A DNA stretch of 64,000 bases from Flavobacterium sp. J372 (GTDB lineage: Bacteria > Bacteroidota > Bacteroidia > Flavobacteriales > Flavobacteriaceae): NCBI RefSeq assembly GCF_024699965.1, contig NZ_JAJOMZ010000004.1:806001-870000 (forward strand). The letters run 5' to 3'. Both the position numbers and the translations under genes were made by a program. Each line of letters begins with the position of its first letter. The stretch's first letter is position 1. Shown here piece after piece: positions 1 through 8,908 of this stretch. Under the pieces are notes generated by a model. It worked only from the letters and a program-made list of their open reading frames with translations. It had not been told where the DNA came from and ran no database searches.

Positions 1-15
1 TTTTTAAACCAGTTG

Positions 16-23
16 TACCTTTG
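16..23 (+). promoter_or_regulatory. Orphan Bacteroidetes -7 promoter element
   Basis: The bases TACCTTTG match the Bacteroidetes -7 consensus TAnnTTTG on the plus strand. No plus-strand gene follows, because the next gene is on the minus strand. It may drive a small RNA, be a remnant, or be a chance match in GT-rich DNA. Only the match itself is seen. Confidence 0.25.
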
Positions 24-28
24 CAGTG

Positions 29-128
29 TCGGTTTAGGTCTTCGGTTTTAGGTTTTAGGCCTTGTGTTTAGGTTTGAAATATGTGATTTAATTTTGGTTT
101 TGGTATTTCAGGTTTTGTCAGGTTCTTT
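29..128. repeat. Degenerate GGTTTTAGG-type intergenic tract
   Basis: This intergenic stretch is built of imperfect GGTTTAGG / GGTTTTAGG / GGTTT units and has no coding potential. The complementary AAAACCTAAAACC units recur near 54900, and related AAACCC units near 8705. It looks like a dispersed low-complexity intergenic family rather than a gene. Confidence 0.4.
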
Positions 129-152
129 GAAATACTGTATTAGCAATTGGTT

Positions 153-180
153 AAAAAAAAAAGACTGTCTTTCGACAGCC
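153..180 (-). terminator. Intrinsic terminator of the beta-helix T9SS gene
   Basis: Read on the minus strand, a GGCTGTC stem, a GAAA loop and a GACAGTC arm are followed by a run of ten T. It lies about 20 bases past the stop codon of the gene that ends at 203. Confidence 0.85.
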
Positions 181-202
181 TTTTCACTTAAGTATTTATT
201 TA

Positions 203-1972
203 TTATTTCTTAATAACCTTTATCGAACTTGTTTGGCCTTCAGAAGTTATCTTCATAACATAAATACCTGATGATAAGCTGCGCATATCTATTGCACCTT
301 CAACAGCATTAATGTCAGTTTTGCTTACACTTTGACCTGAAAGGGTGAATATCTCAACAGTTTGTATCTCTCTGTCAGTCTTTATATTCAGGTAATCTGC
401 CACAGGATTATTGTAAATTACACGAGATTTTGTGAATACCTGGGTAGACAGTGGCGCACTAAATTCATAACTGCCAAGATCAGGTGTTGTTGCGTTTCTT
501 GTAGCTCCGTCGGCATCTGTAGTAACTTCAGCTACAGGAGTAGCTTTGTTGTCAAGCGCTGCGTTTGCAGCAATTGCCTGAACACGGAAATCTGTTGCTG
601 ACATAAACACAGGCAATACGCTTATAGAGTTGGTATTACCGCCAAAGCTTGTTTGTATGTCTGTAAGCGTTGCCCTGTTGGTAGCACCTATATAGCCCAG
701 GTTGGCACCTGTTGTATAGTAATCGTTATTATTAATATTAGAAAAAACGGTATTGGGCGCACCGGAGTATATAGCATACCTTTGGCCCGTTGTGGTTTGT
801 GTATTTACAAATATATTATTGCGCAGATCAATTGCGCCGGCAGCAGTAACCCCTACTGCCACATTTATAGCTGCTGGCCTTCCTCCATTGGTTTGGTTGG
901 TGTTTAAGACAACAGTGTTATAATATATTTTATAACCCGCTCCCTGTGCAACAAAAATTCCGTTACCGTTATCTCCCAATGCTCCGCCTAGCGCATAGCC
1001 GGTTCCTGTAACATCGCTTATAATGTTGTTATAAACAAGTAAGTTGGCAGTAGTGCTGTTTGAGTTAAGGTAAAGGCCTACCGCGCCATAGCCATCCGCA
1101 TTTGTGTTTTTAATATCTGAAATTACGTTATTAAAAATAGAACCATCTGTAGCCCCTACGCCAATAAGCATACCTTGCGCAGTACTTGTAGACCCTATTA
1201 CAACGCCATTGATAACATTCCCGCTCACTTCAAAATTCTTAGCATTTTGTACAGCAATACCCCTGAACAGCATTTTGTCTGCTGCAACGGTAGAACCGAT
1301 TTCATTGTTACGGATAACCCATCCTGTATCGGTTGTGGTGGCGTTACCTATAGCGAAAATTCCATTTTGTGCCCTAACAAAAGTATTATTTATTGCGGTA
1401 AAATTATTATTTGAAACTTCGGCTGCACCAAGTGTTGATCCTGATACAAGAACATTACCCACGGTTCCTGTCGGGGTAGACCCTGCAAAATTGATATTTC
1501 TCAAAGTAACGTTATTAGCGCCATCTGTAAGCGTACTTGCTACCCACAACACCGCCGGGTTTTGGCCTGTTCCGGCAACAAGTGTGTTATTGATGGTAAG
1601 GTTTCGGGATGAACTGCCGTTGTTGCTGCCGTTTATGGTAACATTATCAGCCCCATTAAGCTTGATGATAGCTGTTGCAATTGAGCCGGATATTGTAGCT
1701 GTAACACCTGTTGCAGGCTTAATTAATACAGAAGTATAGCTTGCAGGTGATGTGCTTCCGTTAAGCACAGCAGCGTCCGTTTCGGCTGTGCTTGCAGTTA
1801 CATCAATAGTGATAGCCCCCTGGTGTGTACCGGCATTTATTGCGTCAAATGCGCCTTTAAGGGTAGTGTAGGTGCCTGCACCCGTTCCGCCGGTAGCGCT
1901 TACATTGATTTGTGCGTAAAGGCCCGCAGTTGTAAAAGCAGTAAATGCTAAATAGAGTAAATTTTTTTTCAT
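203..1972 (-). CDS. T9SS type A sorting domain protein, right-handed beta-helix type
   Basis: A 589-residue secreted protein. Residues 1-20 form a signal peptide ending YAQ. The body (about 25-500) is rich in short N- and G-containing units such as NVTIN, NLTIN and NNVTLRNINF, the pattern of pectin-lyase-like right-handed beta-helices. The last ~75 residues (NPVADYLNIKT, then a GIYVMKI stretch and a basic end VIKK) are a type IX secretion system type A sorting domain, which directs export across the outer membrane and is then removed. No catalytic residues can be assigned, so adhesin-like or polysaccharide-binding roles are both possible. It is monocistronic with its own terminator. The start is supported by the signal peptide. 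Confidence 0.85.
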   Translation of the reverse strand: MKKNLLYLAFTAFTTAGLYAQINVSATGGTGAGTYTTLKGAFDAINAGTHQGAITIDVTASTAETDAAVLNGSTSPASYTSVLIKPATGVTATISGSIATAIIKLNGADNVTINGSNNGSSSRNLTINNTLVAGTGQNPAVLWVASTLTDGANNVTLRNINFAGSTPTGTVGNVLVSGSTLGAAEVSNNNFTAINNTFVRAQNGIFAIGNATTTDTGWVIRNNEIGSTVAADKMLFRGIAVQNAKNFEVSGNVINGVVIGSTSTAQGMLIGVGATDGSIFNNVISDIKNTNADGYGAVGLYLNSNSTTANLLVYNNIISDVTGTGYALGGALGDNGNGIFVAQGAGYKIYYNTVVLNTNQTNGGRPAAINVAVGVTAAGAIDLRNNIFVNTQTTTGQRYAIYSGAPNTVFSNINNNDYYTTGANLGYIGATNRATLTDIQTSFGGNTNSISVLPVFMSATDFRVQAIAANAALDNKATPVAEVTTDADGATRNATTPDLGSYEFSAPLSTQVFTKSRVIYNNPVADYLNIKTDREIQTVEIFTLSGQSVSKTDINAVEGAIDMRSLSSGIYVMKITSEGQTSSIKVIKK

Positions 1973-2187
1973 GGATGAATTGATTTGTGGTTATATGTAA
2001 ATGTAACTACTTATTACTCATATTCATGCATTTTATGTAAATTTTTGGAATAGATATTAATTCTGTTTTAAAACAAATAACTTTAAGATTAGTTGCAAAA
2101 TGCTTAATGGCGCTCGCAACACAGGGTGAAATTCAAAATTAATTTTTTCGGTAAGTACTCTCTCGGAAAGCAAAACTATTTTCAAAA

Positions 2188-3594
2188 TTACTTCAACGCT
2201 GTTTTGAATTTAATGGGATAGTCGTCCATCCCTATACCGTCTTCAGATTTAAAAGATCTTCCGGTAAGCACCATTTCATATTCTTTGCCGGGCTGCAATA
2301 AAACTTCAAAAAATACTGTTTTCCTGTCTGCAGAATAGGTGATTTTTTTGATATCAGGGAAAAAGTCCCTGCCTTTGTCGCCCAGGTTTACAGAATAGCC
2401 TTTGCCCAGCAGCGGCCTGTCAAACATTACCTGAAGCTGCTTCAGGTTTGGGTTTACATCCTGTGCATTGTTCTTAAACCCGACTATGCCGGCCACCTTT
2501 GGCTTCCTTTTGTCATAAGCCGCTTTAAGAGTGCCAAAGTCTTTGCTTATGTTGTCATAGAAACGTATAAGCTCAGGCATGTAGCTTTCCAGTGTTAGGT
2601 ATTTTTTGCGGTTGGCGCTGTATTCTTCCAGCTTTGCAACAAGCTCTTCAATCCATATAAAGCCGCGGTTCAGTTGTATGCCTGTTTCAGTGTCCAGAGC
2701 TTCTTTGCTGTACTTGTGGTCTTTCATGTATTTTATCACTGCCGCCCTTACAAGCGCTTCATCAAGCATTGTTTTCCAGTTAGCATATGCCTGCTCGCGC
2801 ATCTGCGCTTCAACAAAACCAAAAATGCTGCTGCCACTCTTTTTCAGCTTTGCTTTATGCATTTCATTAAGGTAATTCACAAATGAATGGTTAAACTCAT
2901 GCACCAGCGTCGGGAAAATATCTTTGCCGTATTGCGGCATTGAAACACTGTCAGGCGCCCACGTACCCATAATGGCAAATACCTCACGCCTGCCGTCAGG
3001 ATATACCAGGTCAGGCCCGTAATTGCCTCCGCCATTCCCAAGGCCAAGTATGATATTGAATTTTTCTTTCGGGTCTTTGCCGTAAAAATCTTTATACCAC
3101 TGGGTGTCAAGCTCATTAAAAACAGGCATGAAAAGCCTTTCCGATTCGCGGTAAAGCTCCCGGTTTTGCACAAAGAACGCATCGCATTTGGTATCCTTGT
3201 AATATTGCCTCAGCAGCGTAAGAAACTCTTCAGCCTGCTTTTTACCCCAACGCTCGGGCAAATTATCGGTAAAAGTTACAAGCGGGCGAAATTCCGGCGC
3301 CGGGCTTATATGCACTGCCATTTTCATCACTGCATCATAACCGGTACCTACGGTTTCCCGCTGTTTTTGTATAAAGGCAGAAATCGGGTGGTTTTTATAC
3401 GGTGCAAAATGTTTATATATCTTGTCGGTGTACAGCTTGAATCCGTCAGATGAATATTCTTCGGCGCCTGCCATACGGAAAACGATACTGAGCAGTTCAA
3501 CACGTTCATCTACTTTAGGCTTTTCGAGCAAAATGGTTTGTGCATATAATGACATTGACATAGCACACAATAAAAAAAGGTACAGGTGTTTCAT
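2188..3594 (-). CDS. Secreted DUF4932-like protein with HExxH-like motif
   Basis: A 468-residue secreted protein. The start at 3594 is chosen over an in-frame ATG 69 bases upstream because it begins a clean signal peptide (MKHLYLFLLCAMSMSLYAQ) and lies about 20 bases downstream of a TAnnTTTG promoter element. The centre carries LVHEFNHSFVNYLNE, a variant of HExxH followed by a region with conserved acidic residues, which resembles the gluzincin-like DUF4932 family. The C-terminal ~100 residues (from about 365) look like a Big_5-type beta-sandwich with DRPLLGKGYSV. Peptidase activity is inferred from the motif only. No operon partner is seen. Confidence 0.7.
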   Translation of the reverse strand: MKHLYLFLLCAMSMSLYAQTILLEKPKVDERVELLSIVFRMAGAEEYSSDGFKLYTDKIYKHFAPYKNHPISAFIQKQRETVGTGYDAVMKMAVHISPAPEFRPLVTFTDNLPERWGKKQAEEFLTLLRQYYKDTKCDAFFVQNRELYRESERLFMPVFNELDTQWYKDFYGKDPKEKFNIILGLGNGGGNYGPDLVYPDGRREVFAIMGTWAPDSVSMPQYGKDIFPTLVHEFNHSFVNYLNEMHKAKLKKSGSSIFGFVEAQMREQAYANWKTMLDEALVRAAVIKYMKDHKYSKEALDTETGIQLNRGFIWIEELVAKLEEYSANRKKYLTLESYMPELIRFYDNISKDFGTLKAAYDKRKPKVAGIVGFKNNAQDVNPNLKQLQVMFDRPLLGKGYSVNLGDKGRDFFPDIKKITYSADRKTVFFEVLLQPGKEYEMVLTGRSFKSEDGIGMDDYPIKFKTALK

Positions 3595-3612
3595 TGGTAA
3601 AAAATTATTATA

Positions 3613-3620
3613 CAAATATA
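3613..3620 (-). promoter_or_regulatory. -7 promoter element of the DUF4932-like gene
   Basis: The minus strand reads TATATTTG, an exact TAnnTTTG match. The predicted start of transcription is a few bases downstream, leaving a leader of roughly 10 bases before the ATG at 3594. I see no clear TTG at the usual -33 spacing. Confidence 0.55.
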
Positions 3621-3878
3621 AAAGACCTCCAATTGCCGCCCTGCTACAGGCAGCAATCTTCATAAAGACAGCACAGATTATATTACATTACAGTATGTGC
3701 TGAAATTTTATTAAAACAATTAGATAAAACTATTTAAATTTTAGTTGTTTATGTAAGCTTTCTGCACAATTGTGTAATTACCGGCCTGTATCATAGTAAG
3801 AACTTTGTATTGCTGATTATTGCAAATCATAATGTTTCCACAGTTATGATAGGTTTAAGTTAGTGGTTGAGTTTTTTG
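3621..3878. other. Intergenic stretch with no gene seen
   Basis: AT-rich DNA between the DUF4932-like gene and the next minus-strand gene. I found no ORF with coding character, no tRNA-like fold and no repeat array. It ends at a plus-strand hairpin that has no upstream gene. Confidence 0.5.
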
Positions 3879-3902
3879 TCCCTCCGAAAGGAGGGATTTT
3901 TT
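3879..3902 (+). terminator. Orphan plus-strand intrinsic terminator
   Basis: TCCCTCC, a GAAA loop, GGAGGGA and then six T form a textbook intrinsic terminator read on the plus strand. The T tract is on the plus strand only. No plus-strand gene precedes it, so it would end an unannotated transcript or stop antisense transcription. Confidence 0.7.
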
Positions 3903-3906
3903 GGTT

Positions 3907-3943
3907 TAAAAAAAACCGCCCAGGCAATTTGCATGGGCGGCTT
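3907..3943 (-). terminator. Intrinsic terminator of the choice-of-anchor L gene
   Basis: Read on the minus strand, GCCGCCCA and TGGGCGGT arms flank a short loop and are followed by a long T run. It starts about 20 bases past the stop codon at 3963. Confidence 0.85.
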
Positions 3944-3962
3944 CTTATCAATTAAATAAATT

Positions 3963-6215
3963 TTATTGCTTGATGATCTTAATAGACTTCTGTGTGTTGG
4001 CTGAGGTCACTTTTACAATATAAACACCGTTTGTAAGGCTGTTTAGGTCAACTGAAACATCAGTTTTACCTACATTCTCAGACTTCACTTTCTGTCCTAC
4101 AATGTTGTAAACTTCAACCTTGTCAATAGCAGCTCCGTTCGATAGCTGCAGTATGTCTTTCACAGGGTTTGGCCTGTAAGAGAAGTTTTTAAAATTAACG
4201 CCATTAGTGCCCATTGCAGCATCTATGGTAACAGGCAGCCTCTCTACACTTTCACGCCCGAATTTGGTTTGAGATGCGTAGTAGGTCATACCGTCAACCA
4301 ATAGGGTTGTAAGTGGCAGCGGGGTATCTACGCTGTCGGTTGTAAACTTGCCGGTTGCGTCAGAGCCCGGGTTGTCATACCAAAGTATGTTCTCTCCTTC
4401 AATCTCAATATCTGCAAGCGTATCACCCGGTACAAAACCTTGTATGCCCGGCCCTGTTGGCGGGGGTGTCTGGTAATTTTCGTCAACAGCCCCGATGCTG
4501 AACTGCGATATAACGTAGCAGTCGTTCTCCGGGTTTTGTATGCGGGCATAAATTACCTGTGGGTTTGCAGTATTTATGTATGGCATCGGCAAAGCGTTTG
4601 CATAAGCTTCTGCAGCAGCCTGTGTAACGTGAAAGGTTACATACATGTCGGCGTAACCTGTCATGTTTGTAATGGCTGTTACTTGTGCTGCAAGGTCAAA
4701 TGGTGCCTGGCCATCGCTGTTTACTTCATACACCCACATGTCATTTAAATCCGGGGCTGTGCCTGATGTTGCAGAATGTATTTCAATGGTGCGCTCTACC
4801 GAACAGCCTGAGCCATTTGTCATGGCGATAGTCACTGTATAAGTGCCGGCTTCGGCCACGGTAAGTGTGTTTGACGTTGCACCCTGTATAGGCACGCCAT
4901 TTAGTTTCCAGCTATAATTTAACGTATTGCTGCCGTTTACACTAAGCACGGTATCTTGGCCATTGCAAAGTATAGTGCCATTTGATGAAGTAAGATTTGT
5001 ATAGCCTGATGTGATATCACCAATGTTGAAACTGCCTGCCTTAAGAAACACTGCCGAATTGTAAGTATGGTCTAAAGCGTTGGCTATAACCAATTTAATA
5101 TGGTACTGCCTGCCGGGTATTACTGTACTTTGCGCAGTAAGAGGTACAGTCATACCGTTAAAGTTAACGGGAGCCGCAAAGGGCAGCGCACCGTAAAAGT
5201 TACCAAAATATTGCGGATTTACAGAGGGACACGCTGCCGGTGAAAAATATTGCATATCTCTGATGGTAAGTACTGATACCCGTGTATTTGTGCCCGGCAC
5301 TACCGCCAGATTAGTTTTTTCTCCGGTTACCATATCTGTAAGTATAAAGGCAAATACATCTCCAAAGTTGCAGGCATATGTTCCTTCATACTCTTCTGAA
5401 GCAAAGATATAATCAAAGCTCATATGGTCTATCTGCGGGATAAAATCAAATTCAAGTTTTGTTGCGTCGTTAAGCTGGCTTACACCACCAAGCAGCTGAA
5501 GCTCGGCATCGCCGGGCCAACCTGGGTTGCTGCTCTGCACGGTGCTGTTAGGCCCGGGGGCTGCGGCAACCGCACCTGTTGAAAGTATTATACCGCTAGC
5601 AAGAGGGAAAGAAGTATTATTTCTGTTGAAAGTACCTATACTGGCAGGCTGGCCGTAAGTGCTGCCCCCGCTGTAAGTTATGTTTGATACAGATACACAA
5701 GGCGAATTTCCGGTCAGCGTCTCAATTACCTGAGCTGGGGTAATAGTAGCATCGGTAGTAATAACTTCGGCAGTGTTAATACATGCAGTAAAATTAACTG
5801 TTTGTGGATTTGCTGACTGGCTATACACCCTTACCTTATAGGTTTCACCCACAACTATGTTGTTTAATAAGGGTGATGTAATATTTGCGCAGCCCTTATA
5901 TGTAAGGTTGCTGCAATCTCCTGTGTATAGTGCATATAAAATGTTTATGCCTTGGGTATCAGGAGTTATGGTAAGCGAATGTTTGAGGGATGTAGCTGTA
6001 AAGCTAAACCATACATCATCATTAGGGTTGCCTGTGCAGGTTGGGTTTGCTACACCTGATGCGGTGGCACCGGTAAGCGTCCCGCTTACAGTTTGTGTAC
6101 AAAGAACACCGGGGTTAACAGGTATTACAGTAGCATTGGCACAGTTGTCATTTGCAGGTTGTGCAAAGGCAAGGCCGGTAACTAGCAATAATGACGAAAG
6201 TAAAAGTTTTTTCAT
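3963..6215 (-). CDS. Choice-of-anchor L protein with T9SS sorting domain
   Basis: A 750-residue secreted protein. Residues 1-18 are a signal peptide ending AFAQ. About residues 20-150 form a PPC-like beta-sandwich (NDNCANATVI). About 150-395 is a choice-of-anchor L domain with the hallmark FDYIFASEEY. An Ig/PKD-like segment follows (about 410-490). The C-terminal ~75 residues (YRPNPVKDILQLS, then GVYIVKV and a KIIKQ end) are a type IX secretion type A sorting domain. It is expected to be exported by the gliding-linked T9SS and anchored or released at the surface. Its ligand is unknown. Confidence 0.88.
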   Translation of the reverse strand: MKKLLLSSLLLVTGLAFAQPANDNCANATVIPVNPGVLCTQTVSGTLTGATASGVANPTCTGNPNDDVWFSFTATSLKHSLTITPDTQGINILYALYTGDCSNLTYKGCANITSPLLNNIVVGETYKVRVYSQSANPQTVNFTACINTAEVITTDATITPAQVIETLTGNSPCVSVSNITYSGGSTYGQPASIGTFNRNNTSFPLASGIILSTGAVAAAPGPNSTVQSSNPGWPGDAELQLLGGVSQLNDATKLEFDFIPQIDHMSFDYIFASEEYEGTYACNFGDVFAFILTDMVTGEKTNLAVVPGTNTRVSVLTIRDMQYFSPAACPSVNPQYFGNFYGALPFAAPVNFNGMTVPLTAQSTVIPGRQYHIKLVIANALDHTYNSAVFLKAGSFNIGDITSGYTNLTSSNGTILCNGQDTVLSVNGSNTLNYSWKLNGVPIQGATSNTLTVAEAGTYTVTIAMTNGSGCSVERTIEIHSATSGTAPDLNDMWVYEVNSDGQAPFDLAAQVTAITNMTGYADMYVTFHVTQAAAEAYANALPMPYINTANPQVIYARIQNPENDCYVISQFSIGAVDENYQTPPPTGPGIQGFVPGDTLADIEIEGENILWYDNPGSDATGKFTTDSVDTPLPLTTLLVDGMTYYASQTKFGRESVERLPVTIDAAMGTNGVNFKNFSYRPNPVKDILQLSNGAAIDKVEVYNIVGQKVKSENVGKTDVSVDLNSLTNGVYIVKVTSANTQKSIKIIKQ

Positions 6216-6295
6216 AAAGGTGATTTTGCAGTAAATCTATTACTAATGTTTAATATAAACAACTGGTAATGTAAGATTTAATATTGAATGTTGGG

Positions 6296-6460
6296 GGTTG
6301 GGGTCATTGCGAGAAGAAACGAAGTGGCAATCTCGGAGAGAGCGCAGATTTTAAGGCGGGGTTTTTGTCTCGCAAAGGCGCCAAGCCGCAAAGATTGGCA
6401 TCATTGCTCCCGCTTCAGCCGGGTTTTTGTTAGAAGGAGTGTTGCTTTAGCCGGAATATT
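6296..6460. repeat. Dispersed intergenic repeat (GTCATTGCGAG / CTCGCAAAGGCGC types)
   Basis: Two phrases that I recognise from intergenic regions of many bacterial genomes stand side by side: GTCATTGCGAG...GGCAATCTC (6301-6334) and CTCGCAAAGGCGCCAAGCCG (6369-6388). A 64-residue plus-strand ORF crosses them but shows no protein-like character. They are probably repeat debris rather than a gene. Their mobility is not shown by the sequence. Confidence 0.5.
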
Positions 6461-6493
6461 TCAATTCCTTCTGAGTAATTAATGGAATAGGAT

Positions 6494-6896
6494 TTAAGTC
6501 GCTATATGCCTTATAACAATTGTTCCCGCCCATAAATCACCCAGTCGCTTTCCTGTGTTTTTTATCGTGATGAAAGCTACTAATCCAAAGAAAAACATAT
6601 CGATGGGATCAAGGATGTGTCGTTTAAACGATTGAATTACTGACGGTTTAACTAAGGTCAATCGGCTTTAATCTGGCAATGCCGTTACCCAATGTGGCAC
6701 CAGCTATTTGTTCAATCCCAACAGTCATAAAAAACCAAAATAATACAGGTACAAGTGCCGGTAAGCCATTAACAACGTAGCCATCAGTTGTTTCCTTGCC
6801 GAAAGTGTAGATGTAGAACCATGTGGCGCTAATTATTAGAGTATAATCAATTAATCCTGCAAGAAAACGTCTTTTAATATTTGTTTGGTGCTGCAT
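6494..6896 (-). pseudogene. RDD family membrane protein, frameshifted
   Basis: The first 82 codons (stop at 6648) encode an RDD-type start (RRFLAGLIDYTLI, then two membrane segments and GNGIARLKPIDL). Translation of the DNA beyond that stop, in the next frame down to 6494, gives SFKRHILDPIDM, a membrane segment and GKRLGDLWAGTIVI, the unmistakable C-terminal third of an RDD domain. Joined, they make about 134 residues, the usual length. The frame change lies at about 6648-6660. Either the gene is broken or one base is miscalled. RDD proteins are small integral membrane proteins, some linked to ion transport; no function can be assigned here. Confidence 0.8.
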
Positions 6897-6923
6897 ATTT
6901 TATGATTGATGAGATAAAATTAA

Positions 6924-6960
6924 ACAAAAAAACCGCCCCAATATCTTATTAGGGCGGTTC
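6924..6960 (-). terminator. Intrinsic terminator of rng
   Basis: On the minus strand AACCGCCCT and GGGGCGGTT arms surround a short AT-rich loop and are followed by a T run. It lies directly after the RNase G stop codon. Confidence 0.85.
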
Positions 6961-6963
6961 TTG

Positions 6964-8520
6964 TTATTCTGAGATAGCGTTTCCTTTGCTATCATAAAAG
7001 CGGTATTCTAAATACGTGTAAGCGTCACGTGGTATAATTTTTACCCATTTTTTATGCTCAAAAAACCATTTTGAGCGGGTGCTGGGGAAACCCTTAGTTA
7101 AATAAGCCGCCACAAAAGGGTGTGCGTGCAGCACAATTTTCTTGTGGTTCTTAATAATGCGTTCAAGGTCGGCCGTTATGCGGTCAATCACCAGTATTGG
7201 CGCTTCAATTTCCCCTTTTTCGTTGTTAGGGTCTTCTTCGCGCGTCTTGATGTTCACCTCGGGCCTTACCCTCTGGCGAGTAATCTGGATCAGTCCAAAC
7301 TTACTCGGTGGCAGGATCTTGTGTTTCGCTTTATCGTCGCTCATCTCCTGGCGTAAAAAATCAAACAGCTTCTTGCGGTGGTCTGGGTTGCCCATGTCTA
7401 TAAAGTCAACCACAATAATACCACCCATATCGCGCAGCCTCAGCTGGCGTGCAATCTCTGCAGCTGCTATCATGTTTACTTCCAGCGCGGTATCTTCCTG
7501 GCTTTGGGCCTTATTGCTCCGGTTGCCGCTGTTCACGTCAATAACGTGCAGGGCTTCCGTATGCTCTATAATTAAATAGGCGCCTTTGCTCATAGATACC
7601 GTTTTGCCGAACGAGGTTTTTATCTGCCGCTCTATGTTGTATTTTTCAAACAACGGCAGTTCCTTGTTCTGGTAGTGCTTCACGATATTCGCTTTCTGGG
7701 GTGCTATCTCCTGCAGATAGTCCCGTGTCTGGTAATACATATCCTCGTCATCAACATATATACCGGTAAAGGTATCGTTGAAAACATCGCGCAGTATTGA
7801 TGAAGCCCTGTTGACTTCGCCCAATACCCGTGACGGAGGGTGTGCGCTTGGTATCCTCTTGCACATCTGCGTCCATTTGTCAAGCAGGTTGCTGAGGTCC
7901 TTGTCGATTTCGGCCACTTTACGGCCTTCTGCAACGGTGCGCACTATTACACCGAATCCTTTGGGCCTGATAGACTGTACCAGGCGCTTAAGGCGGTCTT
8001 TTTCTTCTTTTGATTCTATTTTCTGCGAAATAGATATTCTGTCAGAAAAAGGTACGAGCACTATATAGCGGCCGGCCAGCGACAGTTCGCTGCTTATGCG
8101 CGGCCCTTTGGTAGATATAGGCTCTTTTACCACCTGCACAAGAACTGACTGGTTTGTGCTTAGCACATCGGCAATGGCGCCGTCTTTGTCAATCTCTTTC
8201 TCAAAGGTGAAATTCTTTAATGAATAGTCTTTTAATTTACCTGCGCTTACAAGTTTTATGAATTTCAGCAGGGAAGGGAGGTTAGGGCCCAGGTCATGGT
8301 AGTGTAAAAAGGCATCTTTCTCGAAGCCTACATTTACAAACGCGGCATTAAGGCCGGCTACCGGCTTGCGTATTTTCGCGAGGAAAATATCACCTACCTG
8401 GAAGTTGCTCTTATCTTCCGTTTCCTTGTGCAATTCAATTAGTTTTCCATCTTTTAATAAGGCAAAATCTACCGCGTCAGAACCAGATCGAATGATTAAT
8501 TCTTTATTCACACTGTACAT
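6964..8520 (-). CDS. rng: Ribonuclease G (Rne/Rng family)
   Basis: A 518-residue endoribonuclease of RNA processing and decay. Residues ~35-130 are an S1 RNA-binding domain (GDIFLAKIRKPVAGLNAAFVN). The catalytic DNase I-like part has ALHVIDVNSGNR and GGIIVVDFIDM, the two regions that carry the metal-binding aspartates of RNase E/G. The Zn-link CPxC motif of E. coli RNase E is missing: at the expected place the sequence reads REEDPNNEKGEI. Length fits RNase G rather than RNase E. The gene is followed by its own terminator. Upstream lie ~260 bases of repeat-like intergenic DNA. Confidence 0.95.
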   Translation of the reverse strand: MYSVNKELIIRSGSDAVDFALLKDGKLIELHKETEDKSNFQVGDIFLAKIRKPVAGLNAAFVNVGFEKDAFLHYHDLGPNLPSLLKFIKLVSAGKLKDYSLKNFTFEKEIDKDGAIADVLSTNQSVLVQVVKEPISTKGPRISSELSLAGRYIVLVPFSDRISISQKIESKEEKDRLKRLVQSIRPKGFGVIVRTVAEGRKVAEIDKDLSNLLDKWTQMCKRIPSAHPPSRVLGEVNRASSILRDVFNDTFTGIYVDDEDMYYQTRDYLQEIAPQKANIVKHYQNKELPLFEKYNIERQIKTSFGKTVSMSKGAYLIIEHTEALHVIDVNSGNRSNKAQSQEDTALEVNMIAAAEIARQLRLRDMGGIIVVDFIDMGNPDHRKKLFDFLRQEMSDDKAKHKILPPSKFGLIQITRQRVRPEVNIKTREEDPNNEKGEIEAPILVIDRITADLERIIKNHKKIVLHAHPFVAAYLTKGFPSTRSKWFFEHKKWVKIIPRDAYTYLEYRFYDSKGNAISE

Positions 8521-8574
8521 TTTTATCCGCGAGGCAGTTATTGGTTTCGGGGTTTCATGTTCCGGGTTGGCTAA

Positions 8575-8745
8575 CTCGAAACTTAAAAACTCTTAACCCG
8601 CAACTCCGCAGGCAGATGGATTAAACAATTTTTAAACAGGCATTGTTATTACCCGGCGGGTTATTATTCAGTATTCAGTCACAGTTTTCAGTCACAGTCG
8701 TAACTCAAAACCCGAAACCCAAAACCTTAAACCCTTTGTCAATGA
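8575..8745. repeat. Intergenic low-complexity tract (TTCAGTCACAG / AAACCC units)
   Basis: The region upstream of rng holds two copies of TTCAGTCACAG-like units near 8675-8700 and an AAAACCCGAAACCCAAAACC run near 8705-8735. Similar phrases recur at 54645-54670 and 54895-54930. No ORF of protein-like character is present. Confidence 0.4.
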
Positions 8746-8761
8746 ACTTAATAATCTAAAA

Positions 8762-8792
8762 AGAAAAAAGTAGTTTAGAACTACTTTTTCTT
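8762..8792 (-). terminator. Terminator overlapping the 30-residue protein gene
   Basis: On the minus strand GTAGT, a TCTAA loop and ACTAC are followed by a T-rich tract. The first arm includes the stop codon of the small basic protein gene. Confidence 0.7.
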
Positions 8793-8873
8793 TTTGTGGC
8801 GGTTAGCTCTCGCACGTTTTTTACGTTTGTGGGTAGCTACCTTATGTCTTTTTCTTTTCTTACCGCTTGGCAT
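8781..8873 (-). CDS. 30-residue highly basic ribosomal-like protein (AURKAIP1/COX24 type)
   Basis: The ORF begins MPSGKKRKRHKVATHKRKKR and ends in four lysines, 30 residues in all with 18 Lys/Arg. This sequence type is strongly conserved in Bacteroidetes and is usually labelled AURKAIP1/COX24 domain protein, related to mitochondrial ribosomal protein mS38. A role in the small ribosomal subunit is therefore likely but inferred. It sits 36 bases downstream of the HU gene on the same strand and has a terminator overlapping its stop codon. Confidence 0.85.
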   Translation of the reverse strand: MPSGKKRKRHKVATHKRKKRARANRHKKKK

Positions 8874-8908
8874 ACGCGTCTAGGGATTATTGATTAATAA
8901 ATAAGTTT

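Noticed and set aside
6288..6482. 64-residue plus-strand ORF
   Set aside because: It lies entirely in dispersed repeat phrases and has no protein-like features.
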